Assembly (NCBI RefSeq): GCF_000173655.1
Contig: NZ_ABZU01000010.1
Location: 1 to 64,000 of the forward strand
DNA length: 64,000 nucleotides
Origin: Corynebacterium amycolatum SK46
GTDB lineage: Bacteria > Actinomycetota > Actinomycetes > Mycobacteriales > Mycobacteriaceae
Direction: 5' to 3'
Below are positions 16,399 through 24,308 of the stretch, in pieces. The notes below the pieces were generated by a model, which made no database searches, was not told the DNA's origin, and was given only the letters and a program-made list of their open reading frames with translations. Position 1 is the stretch's first letter. Every line of letters begins with the position of its first letter. The translations under genes were made by a program, and so were the position numbers.

Positions 16399-16842
16399 TT
16401 ACTTGTCCTGGTCTTCCTTGTTGTCTTCGATTGCGGGAGCTGCGAAACGCTCCAGTTCACGACGGGCAGACGGGGAGAGCTCGACTGCCTTCGCAGTCTT
16501 GAGATCAAACATCACCATCACGGTTTCGAGCACAGCAACGATGTGACCATGCTGGTCGGAGATTGTCTGGCGGAGTGTGAAAGAGGTGCGACCGAAGTTG
16601 ATGATTTCAGTCTCAACCACAACTTCCTGGGTGTCCGGCAAAATAGCGCGGACGTAGTCAATCTCCAGGCGACGCACCACTGCAGCAGGCATCCCTGTCC
16701 CGCCGCCGAGACCGCGCATCACAAAGTCCAGACGAGCCTGCTGGGCGTATTCCAGGAAAGCGGTGTTGTTAGCGTGGCCATACTGATCGAAATCAGACCA
16801 GCGGATAGCGACGTTGGTACGAAATGGTGCTGATTCAGTCAT
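16399..16842 (-). CDS. acyl-CoA thioesterase, hot-dog fold (4HBT family)
   Basis: A 147-residue single hot-dog domain thioesterase. The 4-hydroxybenzoyl-CoA thioesterase signature is WSDFDQYGHANNTAFLEYAQQAR at residues 15-37, quoted here in pieces: WSDFDQYGHANN with the catalytic Asp, then AFLEYAQQARLDF. It continues with VVRRLEIDYVRAIL and FTLRQTISDQ. Family members hydrolyse acyl-CoA thioesters in the cytosol. It corresponds in position to Rv2475c. A -10 element lies 7 bases before the ATG, and it leads a two-gene operon with the Rv2474c-like gene. Chain-length preference cannot be predicted. Confidence 0.88.
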   Translation of the reverse strand: MTESAPFRTNVAIRWSDFDQYGHANNTAFLEYAQQARLDFVMRGLGGGTGMPAAVVRRLEIDYVRAILPDTQEVVVETEIINFGRTSFTLRQTISDQHGHIVAVLETVMVMFDLKTAKAVELSPSARRELERFAAPAIEDNKEDQDK

Positions 16843-16849
16843 ATCCAGA

Positions 16850-16855
16850 ACTATA
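16850..16855 (-). promoter_or_regulatory. -10 element of the thioesterase gene, leaderless configuration
   Basis: TATAGT on the minus strand, seven bases from the ATG at 16842, without a Shine-Dalgarno sequence. Confidence 0.45.
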
Positions 16856-16892
16856 GGCGTTTTCTGGAGCTACGAGCCTGCGAATACGCGAA

Positions 16893-16941
16893 AGTCCGGT
16901 ACCTGTGCACTGGTGCGATCCAGTCCACAAGGTTCCGGACT
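16893..16941 (-). terminator. terminator after ettA
   Basis: AGTCCGG (16893-16899) pairs with CCGGACT (16935-16941), and the stem extends inwards through one mismatch into ACC/GGT. On the minus strand the stem is followed by TTT. It lies 36 bases after the ettA stop. Confidence 0.6.
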
Positions 16942-16977
16942 TTGCCGTCGGCAAAAATCAGATGCGCGAGAAACAGA

Positions 16978-18648
16978 TTAGCGGGTCAGGCGACGGTGAG
17001 TGACGCGCGACGGGCGTGCAGCCTCCTCGCCGTAACGCTCAACCTTGTTCTTCTCGTAGCCTTCGAAGTTGCCCTCGAACCAAAACCACTTGCCCTCTTC
17101 GAAGTTGCCTTCCCACGCGAGGATGTGGGTACAGGTGCGGTCCAGGAACCAGCGGTCGTGGGAAATGACCACGGCACAGCCCGGGAAGTTCTGCAGTGCG
17201 TTTTCCAGCGAAGACAGGGTTTCGACGTCGAGGTCGTTAGTCGGCTCATCCAGGAGGATCAGGTTACCACCCTGCTTGAGGGTCAGCGCGAGGTTCAGAC
17301 GGTTGCGCTCACCACCGGAGAGAACTTTCGACGGCTTCTGCTGGTCCGCACCCTTGAAACCGAAGGCAGACAGGTACGCACGAGACGGCATCTCGTTCTG
17401 GCCGACCACGATGTAGTCGAGACCATCAGAAACGACCTCCCAGACGGTCTTTTCCGGATCGATGTTTTCACGACCCTGGTCAACGTAGCTCAGCTGAACG
17501 GTCTGACCGACCTTGACCTCACCGGAATCCGGCTGCTCCAGACCCACGATTGTCTTGAACAGGGTGGACTTACCCACACCGTTCGGGCCAATCACACCGA
17601 CGATGCCGTTACGCGGCAGGGTGAACGACAGGTCCTTAATTAGGACGCGGCCATCAAAGCCCTTCTCTAGGTCCTTGACCTCGACAACCTGGTTACCCAG
17701 GCGCGGCGGGGTCGGAATCTGGATTTCTTCGAAGTCGAGCTTCTTGTACTGCTCGGCTTCCTCCACCATCTGCTCGTAGCGCTCCAGACGGGCCTTGTTT
17801 TTGGCCTGGCGGGCCTTCTGACCCGAGCGGACCCACGCCAGCTCGTCCTTCAGGCGCTTCTGCAGCTTGGCGTCCTTCTTACCTGCAACCTCAAGGCGCT
17901 CAGCCTTCTTCTCCAGGTAAGTCGAGTAATTGCCCTCGTACGGGTAGAGCTTGCCGCGGTCGACCTCACAGATCCAGCCAGCGACGTGATCCAGGAAGTA
18001 ACGGTCGTGAGTCACGGCCAGGACGGCACCCGGGTACTTAGCCAGGTGCTGCTCGAGCCACAGCACGGACTCGGCGTCCAGGTGGTTAGTAGGCTCGTCG
18101 AGAAGCAGCAGGTCGGGCTCGGAAAGCAGCAGCTTCGCCAGTGCTACACGACGGCGCTCACCACCGGAGAGGTGAGTAACCGGCTCGTCTGCCGGCGGGC
18201 AGCGAAGCGCATCCATTGCCTGCTCGATCTTGGAATCCAGCTCCCAAGCATCAGCGGCGTCGAGCTCCTCCTGGAGCTTGCCCATTTCTTCCATGAGCTC
18301 GTCGGTGTAATTAGTGGCCATCTCCTCGGCGATGGCTTCAAAACGAGCCTTCTTCTCGAAGATGTCGCCGAGGCCCTCCTCGACGTTGCCGCGAACGGTC
18401 TTCTCCTCATTCAGCGGAGGCTCCTGCAGCAGGATGCCAACAGTGGCGCCCGGCTCCAGGAAAGCTTCACCGTTACTCGGCTGATCCAGGCCAGCCATAA
18501 TCTTCAGAATCGACGACTTACCTGCGCCATTCGGACCGACCACGCCGATCTTTGCGCCCGGGTAAAACGCCATGGTGACGTTGTCGAGAATAACCTTATC
18601 GCCGTGCGCCTTACGCACGTTTTTCATCTGGTAGATGAACTCACCCAT
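16978..18648 (-). CDS. ettA: energy-dependent translational throttle protein EttA (ABC-F)
   Basis: A 556-residue ABC-F ATPase with two tandem ABC domains and no membrane segment. It binds the ribosomal E site and gates early elongation according to the ATP/ADP state. The first domain has VGPNGAGKSSILK near residue 35 and HLSGGERRRVALAKLLL near 160. The second has VIGPNGVGKSTLFK near 350 and VLSGGERNRLNLAL near 440. Between them is the charged linker that contacts tRNA (LAWVRSGQKARQAKNKAR near 270). Both Walker B strands read LLLDEPTNHLD or LLDEPTNDLD. Position matches Rv2477c. An RBS-like GAGGGGAC lies about 12 bases before the ATG. Confidence 0.95.
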   Translation of the reverse strand: MGEFIYQMKNVRKAHGDKVILDNVTMAFYPGAKIGVVGPNGAGKSSILKIMAGLDQPSNGEAFLEPGATVGILLQEPPLNEEKTVRGNVEEGLGDIFEKKARFEAIAEEMATNYTDELMEEMGKLQEELDAADAWELDSKIEQAMDALRCPPADEPVTHLSGGERRRVALAKLLLSEPDLLLLDEPTNHLDAESVLWLEQHLAKYPGAVLAVTHDRYFLDHVAGWICEVDRGKLYPYEGNYSTYLEKKAERLEVAGKKDAKLQKRLKDELAWVRSGQKARQAKNKARLERYEQMVEEAEQYKKLDFEEIQIPTPPRLGNQVVEVKDLEKGFDGRVLIKDLSFTLPRNGIVGVIGPNGVGKSTLFKTIVGLEQPDSGEVKVGQTVQLSYVDQGRENIDPEKTVWEVVSDGLDYIVVGQNEMPSRAYLSAFGFKGADQQKPSKVLSGGERNRLNLALTLKQGGNLILLDEPTNDLDVETLSSLENALQNFPGCAVVISHDRWFLDRTCTHILAWEGNFEEGKWFWFEGNFEGYEKNKVERYGEEAARPSRVTHRRLTR

Positions 18649-18931
18649 GGTGGAATTTCGTCCCCTCGTAGAAAGGAAATAAGCAATCCCTGTAGAGGTT
18701 ACGCATAGTCACCAAAAGGCACAATCTACATGGGCGTACCCGCAATCCTTTCCCACCAAAATCGCTGCCAGGCTGCTAGCAAACTAGCTGCGAGATAACG
18801 CTGCCGAATCGTATGCGATCGCTCCCCTTTCTCAGCAGCGTCACCTCACATGCAGCAAGTACCCCTCCCCTTTTTCGCTCTTTCCGCGGCTCCCCCTCAT
18901 TCCGCTCTACAACGATGTACTGGCTCCTGGG

Positions 18932-19492
18932 TTAGAACGGCGCGCTGACTCCTGCACCAGCCATCTCTTGCTGCTCAGAATTAGCTGCACCGGTGTCCCC
19001 AGCCTCACCAGCGCCACCCGTACCAGCAGTGAAGGTGCGCATGGCCCCGGCCTGAGACGCAACTGTCTCAGTAACCGAGGCTTCCGAATCCCCAGCCGAT
19101 GCCTCACCAAGACCAGTTGGGGTCTCATGCGGCTTCTCAGTCATAGTCTTCACCGTTGCCAGGTGACGGCGCAGATTCGGCCCCACCGCCTTGGCAATGA
19201 TCTTCTGGCGCTGATGCTTCGTACCATCATCGCCCTCCCAACGATCCGTACGAACGTGACCGTGGACAATAACGGCTTGGCCCTTCCACACCGTGTTATT
19301 CACGTTCTCGGCTAGTTTGCCCCAGCATTCAACATCAAAATATGACGTCTCCGACTGCTCCCAACCATTCTCCCCCTTCCATGACTTGCTGGATGCCACA
19401 GAAAACTTGCAGACCTTTGCCCCAGAATTGGTATTTCGATTTTCCACATGATGGACCACATTGCCCACCACGGTAATAACTGCCTCAGACAT
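18932..19492 (-). CDS. single-stranded DNA-binding protein, SsbB-type paralogue
   Basis: A 186-residue protein. Residues 1-112 form an OB fold of the Ssb family: VITVVGNVVHHVENRN, VCKFSVASSKSWKGENGW, TSYFDVECWGKLAENVNNTV and KGQAVIVHGHVRTDRWE. The tail is long, low in complexity and rich in Gly, Ala, Thr and Glu, ending VSAPF rather than the acidic DDDIPF tip of the replicative Ssb. It therefore corresponds to the second, accessory Ssb of actinobacteria (position of Rv2478c), which works in recombination, natural transformation or stress rather than replication. It is transcribed alone: a terminator separates it from the upstream ctaG gene, and about 280 bases without a recognisable gene lie between it and ettA. 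Confidence 0.9.
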   Translation of the reverse strand: MSEAVITVVGNVVHHVENRNTNSGAKVCKFSVASSKSWKGENGWEQSETSYFDVECWGKLAENVNNTVWKGQAVIVHGHVRTDRWEGDDGTKHQRQKIIAKAVGPNLRRHLATVKTMTEKPHETPTGLGEASAGDSEASVTETVASQAGAMRTFTAGTGGAGEAGDTGAANSEQQEMAGAGVSAPF

Positions 19493-19612
19493 CGGGCTCC
19501 TCCCCCAAAGAAAGCGTTTACCTACTGCGGCCGAATAATCCGAAGATGTCTAATTCGTGCCGTGCCAATTACTTTTCCGGCTTCGAGAAACAAATGAAAG
19601 AGGTACATAAAA

Positions 19613-19655
19613 AGCCTGTGGATAAGTTCGTCAAAAAGACAACTATCCACAGGCT
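19613..19655 (-). terminator. terminator of the ctaG/copD gene
   Basis: A perfect 12-bp stem, AGCCTGTGGATA (19613-19624) with its complement (19644-19655), is followed on the minus strand by TTTTT. It lies 70 bases after the ctaG stop. The arms happen to contain DnaA-box-like 9-mers. Confidence 0.8.
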
Positions 19656-19724
19656 ACGTATGAAGTTGAGGAGCGAAGTCGCAGCACTCCTCGTCGTCAA
19701 GCGAACGAAATCAGCTTAACGACG

Positions 19725-21872
19725 TTATTTTCCACGCCTCTTCGAGGCATCAATCGGATTGTCCATGTGCACCGGATGCTGCGCGTCAACCTCCGAGGTG
19801 TAGTAATCGCGCTCATCCTCGCCACCAACACCGACCTGCTGGCTCATGCGTGCGAGCATTTCGTTGTAAGCGGCCAACTCCTCATCGTTGTTACGGTCTG
19901 CGACGCGGTCGTAGCGGGCTGCATCCTTTTCATCGGAACGCCGCCACTGCACAAACAGCGCAACGGTGACGATATAGAGCGGAACCTCACCGGCAGCCCA
20001 CGCGACGGCACCACCAACGTTCTGATCCTCCAGGAGATTGACTGCCCAAGGGAGATCCAGGCTGGCGTAGTAGGTCTCGGCAAGCACCTTCTGCGACTGC
20101 ATCAGCGAAATACCGAACCAAGCGTGGAACGGCAACGAGCCCATCAGCGTGACCAGCTTGACCGACGGTTCAATCTGCTGTGGTGCAGCATCGACACCAA
20201 TAATGACCCAGTAGAAAATGTAACCGGAGATCAAGAAGTGGATGTTCATGAACACGTGGCCCGCGTGCTCATCTGCCAGGAAGTCATAAATCGGTGTCAT
20301 GTAGAGCAGGTAGAAACCCGCGACGAACTGCACCGTTGCTACCACCGGGTGAGTGAGGAAACGCGACACGGGGTTGTTGATGAAGACCACCAGCCACTCA
20401 CGAATACCCGGCAGACCATCACGGCCGGCCGGCTTCAGCGCACGCAGCGCGAGCGTGACAGGACCGCCCAGCACCAGCATGACCGGAATACCCATGGAGT
20501 AAAGCATGTGGGCAATCATGTGAACCGAGAACAGAGCCGGCATGTATACGCCCAGCGCGCTGCACGAAGTAAACAGCAACGTGGCACAGCCGGCGAGCCA
20601 CCACAGGGTGTTGGAAAGCGGCCAGGTACCGCCGCGCTTCTTCAGTAGGTAGAGCCAGTACAGGTAAATCCACGCGGCAATGATGGCGGCAGAGCCGAAG
20701 AAGATGTCAAAGCGCCACTGCGTAAACATGGCCTCCCAACCGAATGGAATCTCCAGGTTGTAGCCGAGCTTGACCTGCATCTGTGTAATGGATGGCAGGC
20801 CCTCACCACCGGCCTGCTCAGAGAAATTCGGTGGCGGCGGAGTACGGCCGAGGGCCACGGCAACGCCAATCGTCAGCGCCATGATGATGACCTCGACAAT
20901 GGCCAGACGCCAGAATGGACGATTCGACTGAGCGCGCTCAATCTCCGGAATGGTGATCTTGCGGTGCACATAGCCACACAGGCCCAGCAAGATGGTGAGC
21001 ACCGCCTTGACCAGCACCAAGATGCCGTAGTTATTGCTGACCAAATCAGACCAGCCAATATTGATGGCTGCGTTAATGAAGCCAGAGGCAGACATTGCAA
21101 TGAATGCAACCAACGCCACGAAGGAGTAGCGCTTCACGACTTCTGGCATCCACTCACCACGACGACGCGCGTGGCCAACCAACGCCATCAAACCGCCGAC
21201 CCAAAACACAGTAAAAGTCAAGTGCCAGATGTAGGAGTTGGTGCCGTAGTCATGCGCACCACCGGAGGCGTTGTGGCTCACAACAGCCAACGGCATCATC
21301 GACACCAAGCTGATGGCGAAGAACACCGGCTGCCAAATCCACTTACGAGTCAGCGATGAGCCGAGCGCCACAATGCCCGCAAAAATAGCTACCCACAGCC
21401 ACGCCAAGCCCTCCTTGGTCTGCTCCAAGGACACAGCCCAGTTGCTCAGCTGAATCGTCGTTGACAGCGGCTGGCCCGACACATCGGAGAGAACCAGCGG
21501 AATCTCCATCAGCGCCATGAGACCCCAGCCGAGCATGGCCCACATACCCGTGCGGGATGCAGTGTAGCCGTCGAGGCCCAAAGTGCCGTCGGCACGCTGC
21601 TTCGTACCGAAAGCGGCGAGCATAAACGAACCGACACCGAGGCAGGCGAGCAGCTCACCGACCGCCTTGGCGAACGGGAACCCGAAGGTGGTGATTGTGC
21701 CGGGATCCGGAATACCCAACGTGGCGCGCGAATCCATGTTGAACGCCATCGAGAGCAAACCAGCTAGAACGCCGCCGATAAGCACAAAAACAACGTACCA
21801 ACCAGCAGATTTACGGACTTTCTTATCCTTGCTAACAGGCGGAGAGGTCTCGGCCTTGGTCGTGGCAGTCAT
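19725..21872 (-). CDS. CopD/CtaG fusion: copper resistance and cytochrome oxidase assembly membrane protein
   Basis: A 715-residue integral membrane protein read from MTATTKAETS; the earlier in-frame Met at 21893 is less likely. The N-terminal ~330 residues are a CopD-like domain with about eight membrane helices, including VSHNASGGAHDYG and WHLTFTVFWVGGLMALVGHARR. The C-terminal ~330 residues are a CtaG/Caa3-type domain (DUF2202-like group PF09678) with FSVHMIAHMLYSMGIPVMLVLGGP and LPFHAWFGISLM; the conserved His residues suggest copper delivery to cytochrome oxidase. The tail (residues 660-715) is charged and cytoplasmic. This two-domain architecture is common in corynebacteria and mycobacteria. 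The gene is single and ends in a clear terminator. Confidence 0.9.
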   Translation of the reverse strand: MTATTKAETSPPVSKDKKVRKSAGWYVVFVLIGGVLAGLLSMAFNMDSRATLGIPDPGTITTFGFPFAKAVGELLACLGVGSFMLAAFGTKQRADGTLGLDGYTASRTGMWAMLGWGLMALMEIPLVLSDVSGQPLSTTIQLSNWAVSLEQTKEGLAWLWVAIFAGIVALGSSLTRKWIWQPVFFAISLVSMMPLAVVSHNASGGAHDYGTNSYIWHLTFTVFWVGGLMALVGHARRRGEWMPEVVKRYSFVALVAFIAMSASGFINAAINIGWSDLVSNNYGILVLVKAVLTILLGLCGYVHRKITIPEIERAQSNRPFWRLAIVEVIIMALTIGVAVALGRTPPPPNFSEQAGGEGLPSITQMQVKLGYNLEIPFGWEAMFTQWRFDIFFGSAAIIAAWIYLYWLYLLKKRGGTWPLSNTLWWLAGCATLLFTSCSALGVYMPALFSVHMIAHMLYSMGIPVMLVLGGPVTLALRALKPAGRDGLPGIREWLVVFINNPVSRFLTHPVVATVQFVAGFYLLYMTPIYDFLADEHAGHVFMNIHFLISGYIFYWVIIGVDAAPQQIEPSVKLVTLMGSLPFHAWFGISLMQSQKVLAETYYASLDLPWAVNLLEDQNVGGAVAWAAGEVPLYIVTVALFVQWRRSDEKDAARYDRVADRNNDEELAAYNEMLARMSQQVGVGGEDERDYYTSEVDAQHPVHMDNPIDASKRRGK

Positions 21873-21982
21873 AGCCCTAAGCTTAGCGACCAAAGCCCCT
21901 AGAACAGAACCGGTAACACCACTGGGATGAGAACCGGTTGTGATTGGCTACATTAGAGACGCTACAATGCTCTTCTTAGCTA

Positions 21983-22055
21983 GCCTCCATAGCTCAGTGG
22001 ACAGAGCAGTCGGCTTCTACCCGATTGGTCGAGGGTTCGAATCCTTCTGGGGGCG
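21983..22055 (+). tRNA. tRNA-Arg (anticodon UCU)
   Basis: A 73-base cloverleaf. The acceptor GCCTCCA pairs with TGGGGGC, the D stem is GCTC/GAGC, and the anticodon stem GTCGG/CCGAT has loop CTTCTAC with TCT at the anticodon. The T stem GAGGG/CCTTC encloses TTCGAAT. It reads AGA codons. No CCA is encoded. Its last 23 bases form part of the attL repeat of the decayed element downstream. Confidence 0.95.
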
Positions 22056-22056
22056 C
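22033..22056 (+). repeat. attL: 24-bp repeat formed by the tRNA-Arg 3' end
   Basis: Exact 24-bp match with 26223-26246, direct orientation. It starts in the T stem (GGGTTCGAATCC) and ends one base past the discriminator. Flanking bases differ on both sides, so the match is exactly 24 bp, as expected for an integrase crossover core. Confidence 0.92.
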
Positions 22057-22064
22057 TTTTATAC

Positions 22065-22105
22065 CCCCGTCGTGAACTGGCGTTTTCCACGTTCAGGCGG
22101 GGTTT
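22065..22105 (+). terminator. hairpin directly after tRNA-Arg, element side
   Basis: CCCCGTC (22065-22071) pairs with GGCGGGG (22096-22102); inside, TGAAC/GTTCA and TGG/CCA continue the stem with single-base bulges. TTT follows. It probably ends tRNA-Arg transcription now that the native terminator has been displaced. Confidence 0.6.
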
Positions 22106-22161
22106 GCCCTATCTGGCGACTCCCCCTAATACAGTCAGATACAGCTCTAAACAACGCCGCA

Positions 22162-22180
22162 TGTCGTGAAAATGTCGTGG
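22162..22180 (+). repeat. candidate integrase arm site, left copy
   Basis: TGTCGTGAAAATGTCGTGG, itself two TGTCGTG units, matches 26155-26173 at 17 of 19 positions in the same orientation. It lies about 105 bases inside the left end. Confidence 0.45.
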
Positions 22181-22381
22181 ATTTTAGGCATGAAAAACGC
22201 CCCGTTGACCAACCGTTCGGAAATCCTGAACAGCTCAAACCAGCGAAGCAACGGCTCTTGGTTAGTTCTCGATCGGTGGATTCCAGGCATTCGGCAACGC
22301 ATGCAAAATCCCCACACTTGGTGCCGCAAACCGGCGCTACAACCGAGCCCGTGAACTGGCTCACGCACCCCGCTCTGGTAA

Positions 22382-22603
22382 CCCGCATTCGACACCAGAG
22401 CAGAACATTCCGCAGCCCAGATAGCTGCCGGGCTACTCATCTCCCATACCAAGTGCGCTGCAGCGGAGGCAATCTACGGACCAGCCACTGGGGCCATAGC
22501 CCGAGAATTTGATGTCGCCACTCAGCTACTGCCAGTGTGGCGAGAATTGCTCGAGAGGACACGAACATGCGGCGGGCGATGTATCGGGGGTGTTTTACAG
22601 TAG
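22382..22603 (+). pseudogene. possible gene remnant, unrecognised
   Basis: A stop-to-stop frame of 73 codons without a usable early start. Its translation looks like real protein: AEHSAAQIAAGLLISH, then AAAEAIYGPATGAIAREF and QLLPVWRELLERTRT. A coding-looking frame just upstream (TLGAANRRYNRARELAH, about 22315-22420) is in a different phase, as if a frameshift split one gene. I do not recognise a family. Codon third positions are G/C-rich like the neighbours, but chance cannot be excluded. Confidence 0.3.
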
Positions 22604-22709
22604 GTTTTGAGGTCAAATTTACCCCCATCGCGCGGTCAAAGATTGAAAACCGTTCACCTTAACGCAGAATAAGGACAGCCATAAAGCACGCCAAGAAAGG
22701 AACCATGCG

Positions 22710-23330
22710 ATGGCCGCCCACGCCGCCAAACGAGCCCTCATCATCGCAGCCTGTGCTGCAATTCCGTTTGCCGCTGCCTGCGGATCAAACAACACCCCTG
22801 CCCCATCAAGCAGCAACATGTCGACCAGCTCGACATCAACGTCCTCGCCGTCAAGCACCACGACCACTGAAACCACCACTGATTCTCCGTCTGAATCATC
22901 AAGCCCAAAGGACAGCCCCAACCCCACCCTCGAGCACACCACCGAACCTACCTCTTCACCCCGTGGAGGTGAGTCCACGTCCGCACGCCCAACCCGGTAT
23001 ACCGAAGCCCCAGGCCAGGCAGAACCATCTGAAATCAACAAAACCGTGGCATCCTGCGGCGACCCCGCTTTGCATGAGACCGGGACAACATTCTTCACCG
23101 ACGGTTCAAGCGGTTGGACACAACAGTGCGCCTCCCAGATGATGGCGCAGCAGCCGGCGGCAACACCAGAACCAGCTCCAGCTCCCGCCGCGCCGGCTCC
23201 TGAACAGCAGGAATACTACGTAACCCCAGGCGCTTACTGTTCAGGCGGAGGAACAGGAGTCAGTAAGAACGGCACACCTATGACCTGCTCCGCCGGCCCG
23301 GACGGCCAAGCCCGCTGGCGCTCTCAATAG
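22710..23330 (+). CDS. Ser/Thr-rich lipoprotein with Cys-rich C-terminus
   Basis: A 206-residue secreted protein. The signal peptide ends in a lipobox (FAAACGS, Cys near residue 24), so it should be lipid-anchored on the outer face of the cytoplasmic membrane. Residues 25-110 are almost entirely Ser, Thr, Pro and Glu, a likely O-glycosylated stalk. A middle region has Cys pairs (VASCGDPAL and WTQQCASQ), then a Pro/Ala linker (residues 150-167). The last 38 residues (YCSGGGTGVSKNG then PMTCSAGPDGQARW) form a small Cys motif found at the end of many actinobacterial surface proteins. RBS AAAGGA precedes the ATG. It forms an operon with the membrane protein 14 bases downstream. Function unknown. 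Confidence 0.75.
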   Translation: MAAHAAKRALIIAACAAIPFAAACGSNNTPAPSSSNMSTSSTSTSSPSSTTTTETTTDSPSESSSPKDSPNPTLEHTTEPTSSPRGGESTSARPTRYTEAPGQAEPSEINKTVASCGDPALHETGTTFFTDGSSGWTQQCASQMMAQQPAATPEPAPAPAAPAPEQQEYYVTPGAYCSGGGTGVSKNGTPMTCSAGPDGQARWRSQ

Positions 23331-23344
23331 ACAAAGGAAACGCA

Positions 23345-23746
23345 ATGACTTTCGAAGACCGCACTACGCAAGCCGCCACAAGGAAGCCGTTCTATAAGCG
23401 CTGGTGGTTCATCTTACTGACGGTGCTAATCGTTCTCGCCCTCGTATTTTTCGGTGTGGTGTTATACGAGGCAAAGCGCATCGCCAGTAATATCGACGCC
23501 TCAGTTGATGATTGCAAGGAGCAGGTCATCAACCGCGCTAAATACCCTGGGGGCGCGAGAATCGTTGACTACGACGTGGAACATTCTCCTGTAGAAAATT
23601 CCAACCACGCTGTTCGTGTAACTGGTGAAGCTGACTTCCCAAATGGATTCGGGACACCGGTGCGGATGACGTTTGAGTGCCCAAACATCATCGTATTCGG
23701 CTCCGGCGGATACAAAGTGCTCGATGTATATGTCCACGAAAAGTAA
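23345..23746 (+). CDS. single-pass membrane protein of unknown function
   Basis: A 133-residue protein with a strong RBS (AAAGGAAA). A short positively charged N-terminus (RKPFYKRWW) precedes one membrane helix, residues 21-43 (FILLTVLIVLALVFFGVVLY). The remaining ~90 residues should face outwards and include two Cys (DDCKEQV and FECPNI), probably a disulfide, with a small beta-rich domain (GGARIVDYDVEHSP and NHAVRVTGEADFPNGFG). This C-terminal pattern resembles small extracytoplasmic domains found in phage and plasmid regions of actinobacteria, but I cannot name the family. It follows the lipoprotein gene in one operon inside the element. Confidence 0.7.
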   Translation: MTFEDRTTQAATRKPFYKRWWFILLTVLIVLALVFFGVVLYEAKRIASNIDASVDDCKEQVINRAKYPGGARIVDYDVEHSPVENSNHAVRVTGEADFPNGFGTPVRMTFECPNIIVFGSGGYKVLDVYVHEK

Positions 23747-23758
23747 GACCGTCTTCCT

Positions 23759-23769
23759 CCCCCCCCCCC
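23759..23769 (+). repeat. homopolymer tract of 11 C before a lipoprotein gene
   Basis: Eleven consecutive C residues, followed by TT and CCCC, end 27 bases before the lipoprotein ATG at 23797. Tracts of this length are prone to slippage and can alter promoter spacing or translation. Confidence 0.85.
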
Positions 23770-23796
23770 TTCCCCTTATCTAGAATGACGATTCAC

Positions 23797-24198
23797 ATGA
23801 ATAAGAAATTCCTCGCAGTCGCATTATTAACCACGATTCTCGTCAGCGCCTGTGGCACTGACGAATGGGCAAGCGCTGAAGACGAACGCGATGCATACGC
23901 ATCTCTTCTATGCAGCCGGGCACTTAAGGATGACACGGCAGCACAGCAGGTGTTTACAGAGATCCTTACTAACAAAGATGATTACTCGCATGCAGATTAC
24001 AAGGCCGCGATGAAGGAGATGCTGCATCTGGAGGGCGCCGAGGCTATCGGTGGAGAGAACCTGGAGATTGACGCTGCTGGTGACGGGTCGTGCAGTGGGT
24101 GGCTGTGGAATAAGTACCGTGAGCAGAATTGGGATGACGAGGAGATGCGGAATTTTAAGCCGTCTGATGCTCGTGAATTGGGTTTGCTTGAGTATTAA
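23797..24198 (+). CDS. small lipoprotein of unknown function
   Basis: A 133-residue protein from MNKKFLAVALL; an in-frame ATG four codons earlier (23785) is an alternative, and neither has a ribosome binding site. The N-terminus is a classical lipoprotein signal: Lys-Lys, a hydrophobic core and the lipobox LVSACGT with Cys near residue 17. The mature part is acidic and helical (WASAEDERDAYASLLCSRAL and YKAAMKEMLHLEGAEAI) with a second Cys pair (LLCSRAL and GSCSGWLW), likely a disulfide. No family recognised. The lack of a Shine-Dalgarno sequence combined with the poly-C tract makes its expression unusual. Confidence 0.65.
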   Translation: MNKKFLAVALLTTILVSACGTDEWASAEDERDAYASLLCSRALKDDTAAQQVFTEILTNKDDYSHADYKAAMKEMLHLEGAEAIGGENLEIDAAGDGSCSGWLWNKYREQNWDDEEMRNFKPSDARELGLLEY

Positions 24199-24308
24199 CG
24201 GTAATGGGCAGGGGCACTCAATCCGATACAGCATCAGGGAGCGCCCCACTCCTACGCCCCCACAGTATCGACGGAAACAAAAAGTGCGCTCAATAAGGTG
24301 AGATTCCA

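Noticed and set aside
18771..18790. Imperfect CTGCTAGC/TAGCTGC palindrome between ettA and ssb
   Set aside because: Short, imperfect, without T-run, and not at a gene end in a way that suggests a terminator or operator.
19613..19655. Two DnaA-box-like 9-mers (TTATCCACA and CTATCCACA) suggesting a replication-related site
   Set aside because: They are the two arms of one perfect 12-bp hairpin followed by a T-run at the end of ctaG, which is fully explained as a terminator; no A/T-rich unwinding region or further boxes are nearby.
22059..22452. Minus-strand frames of ~100 codons after tRNA-Arg
   Set aside because: They begin in the tRNA-proximal hairpin or are Cys/Trp/Arg-rich with no motif; the plus strand looks more coding-like.
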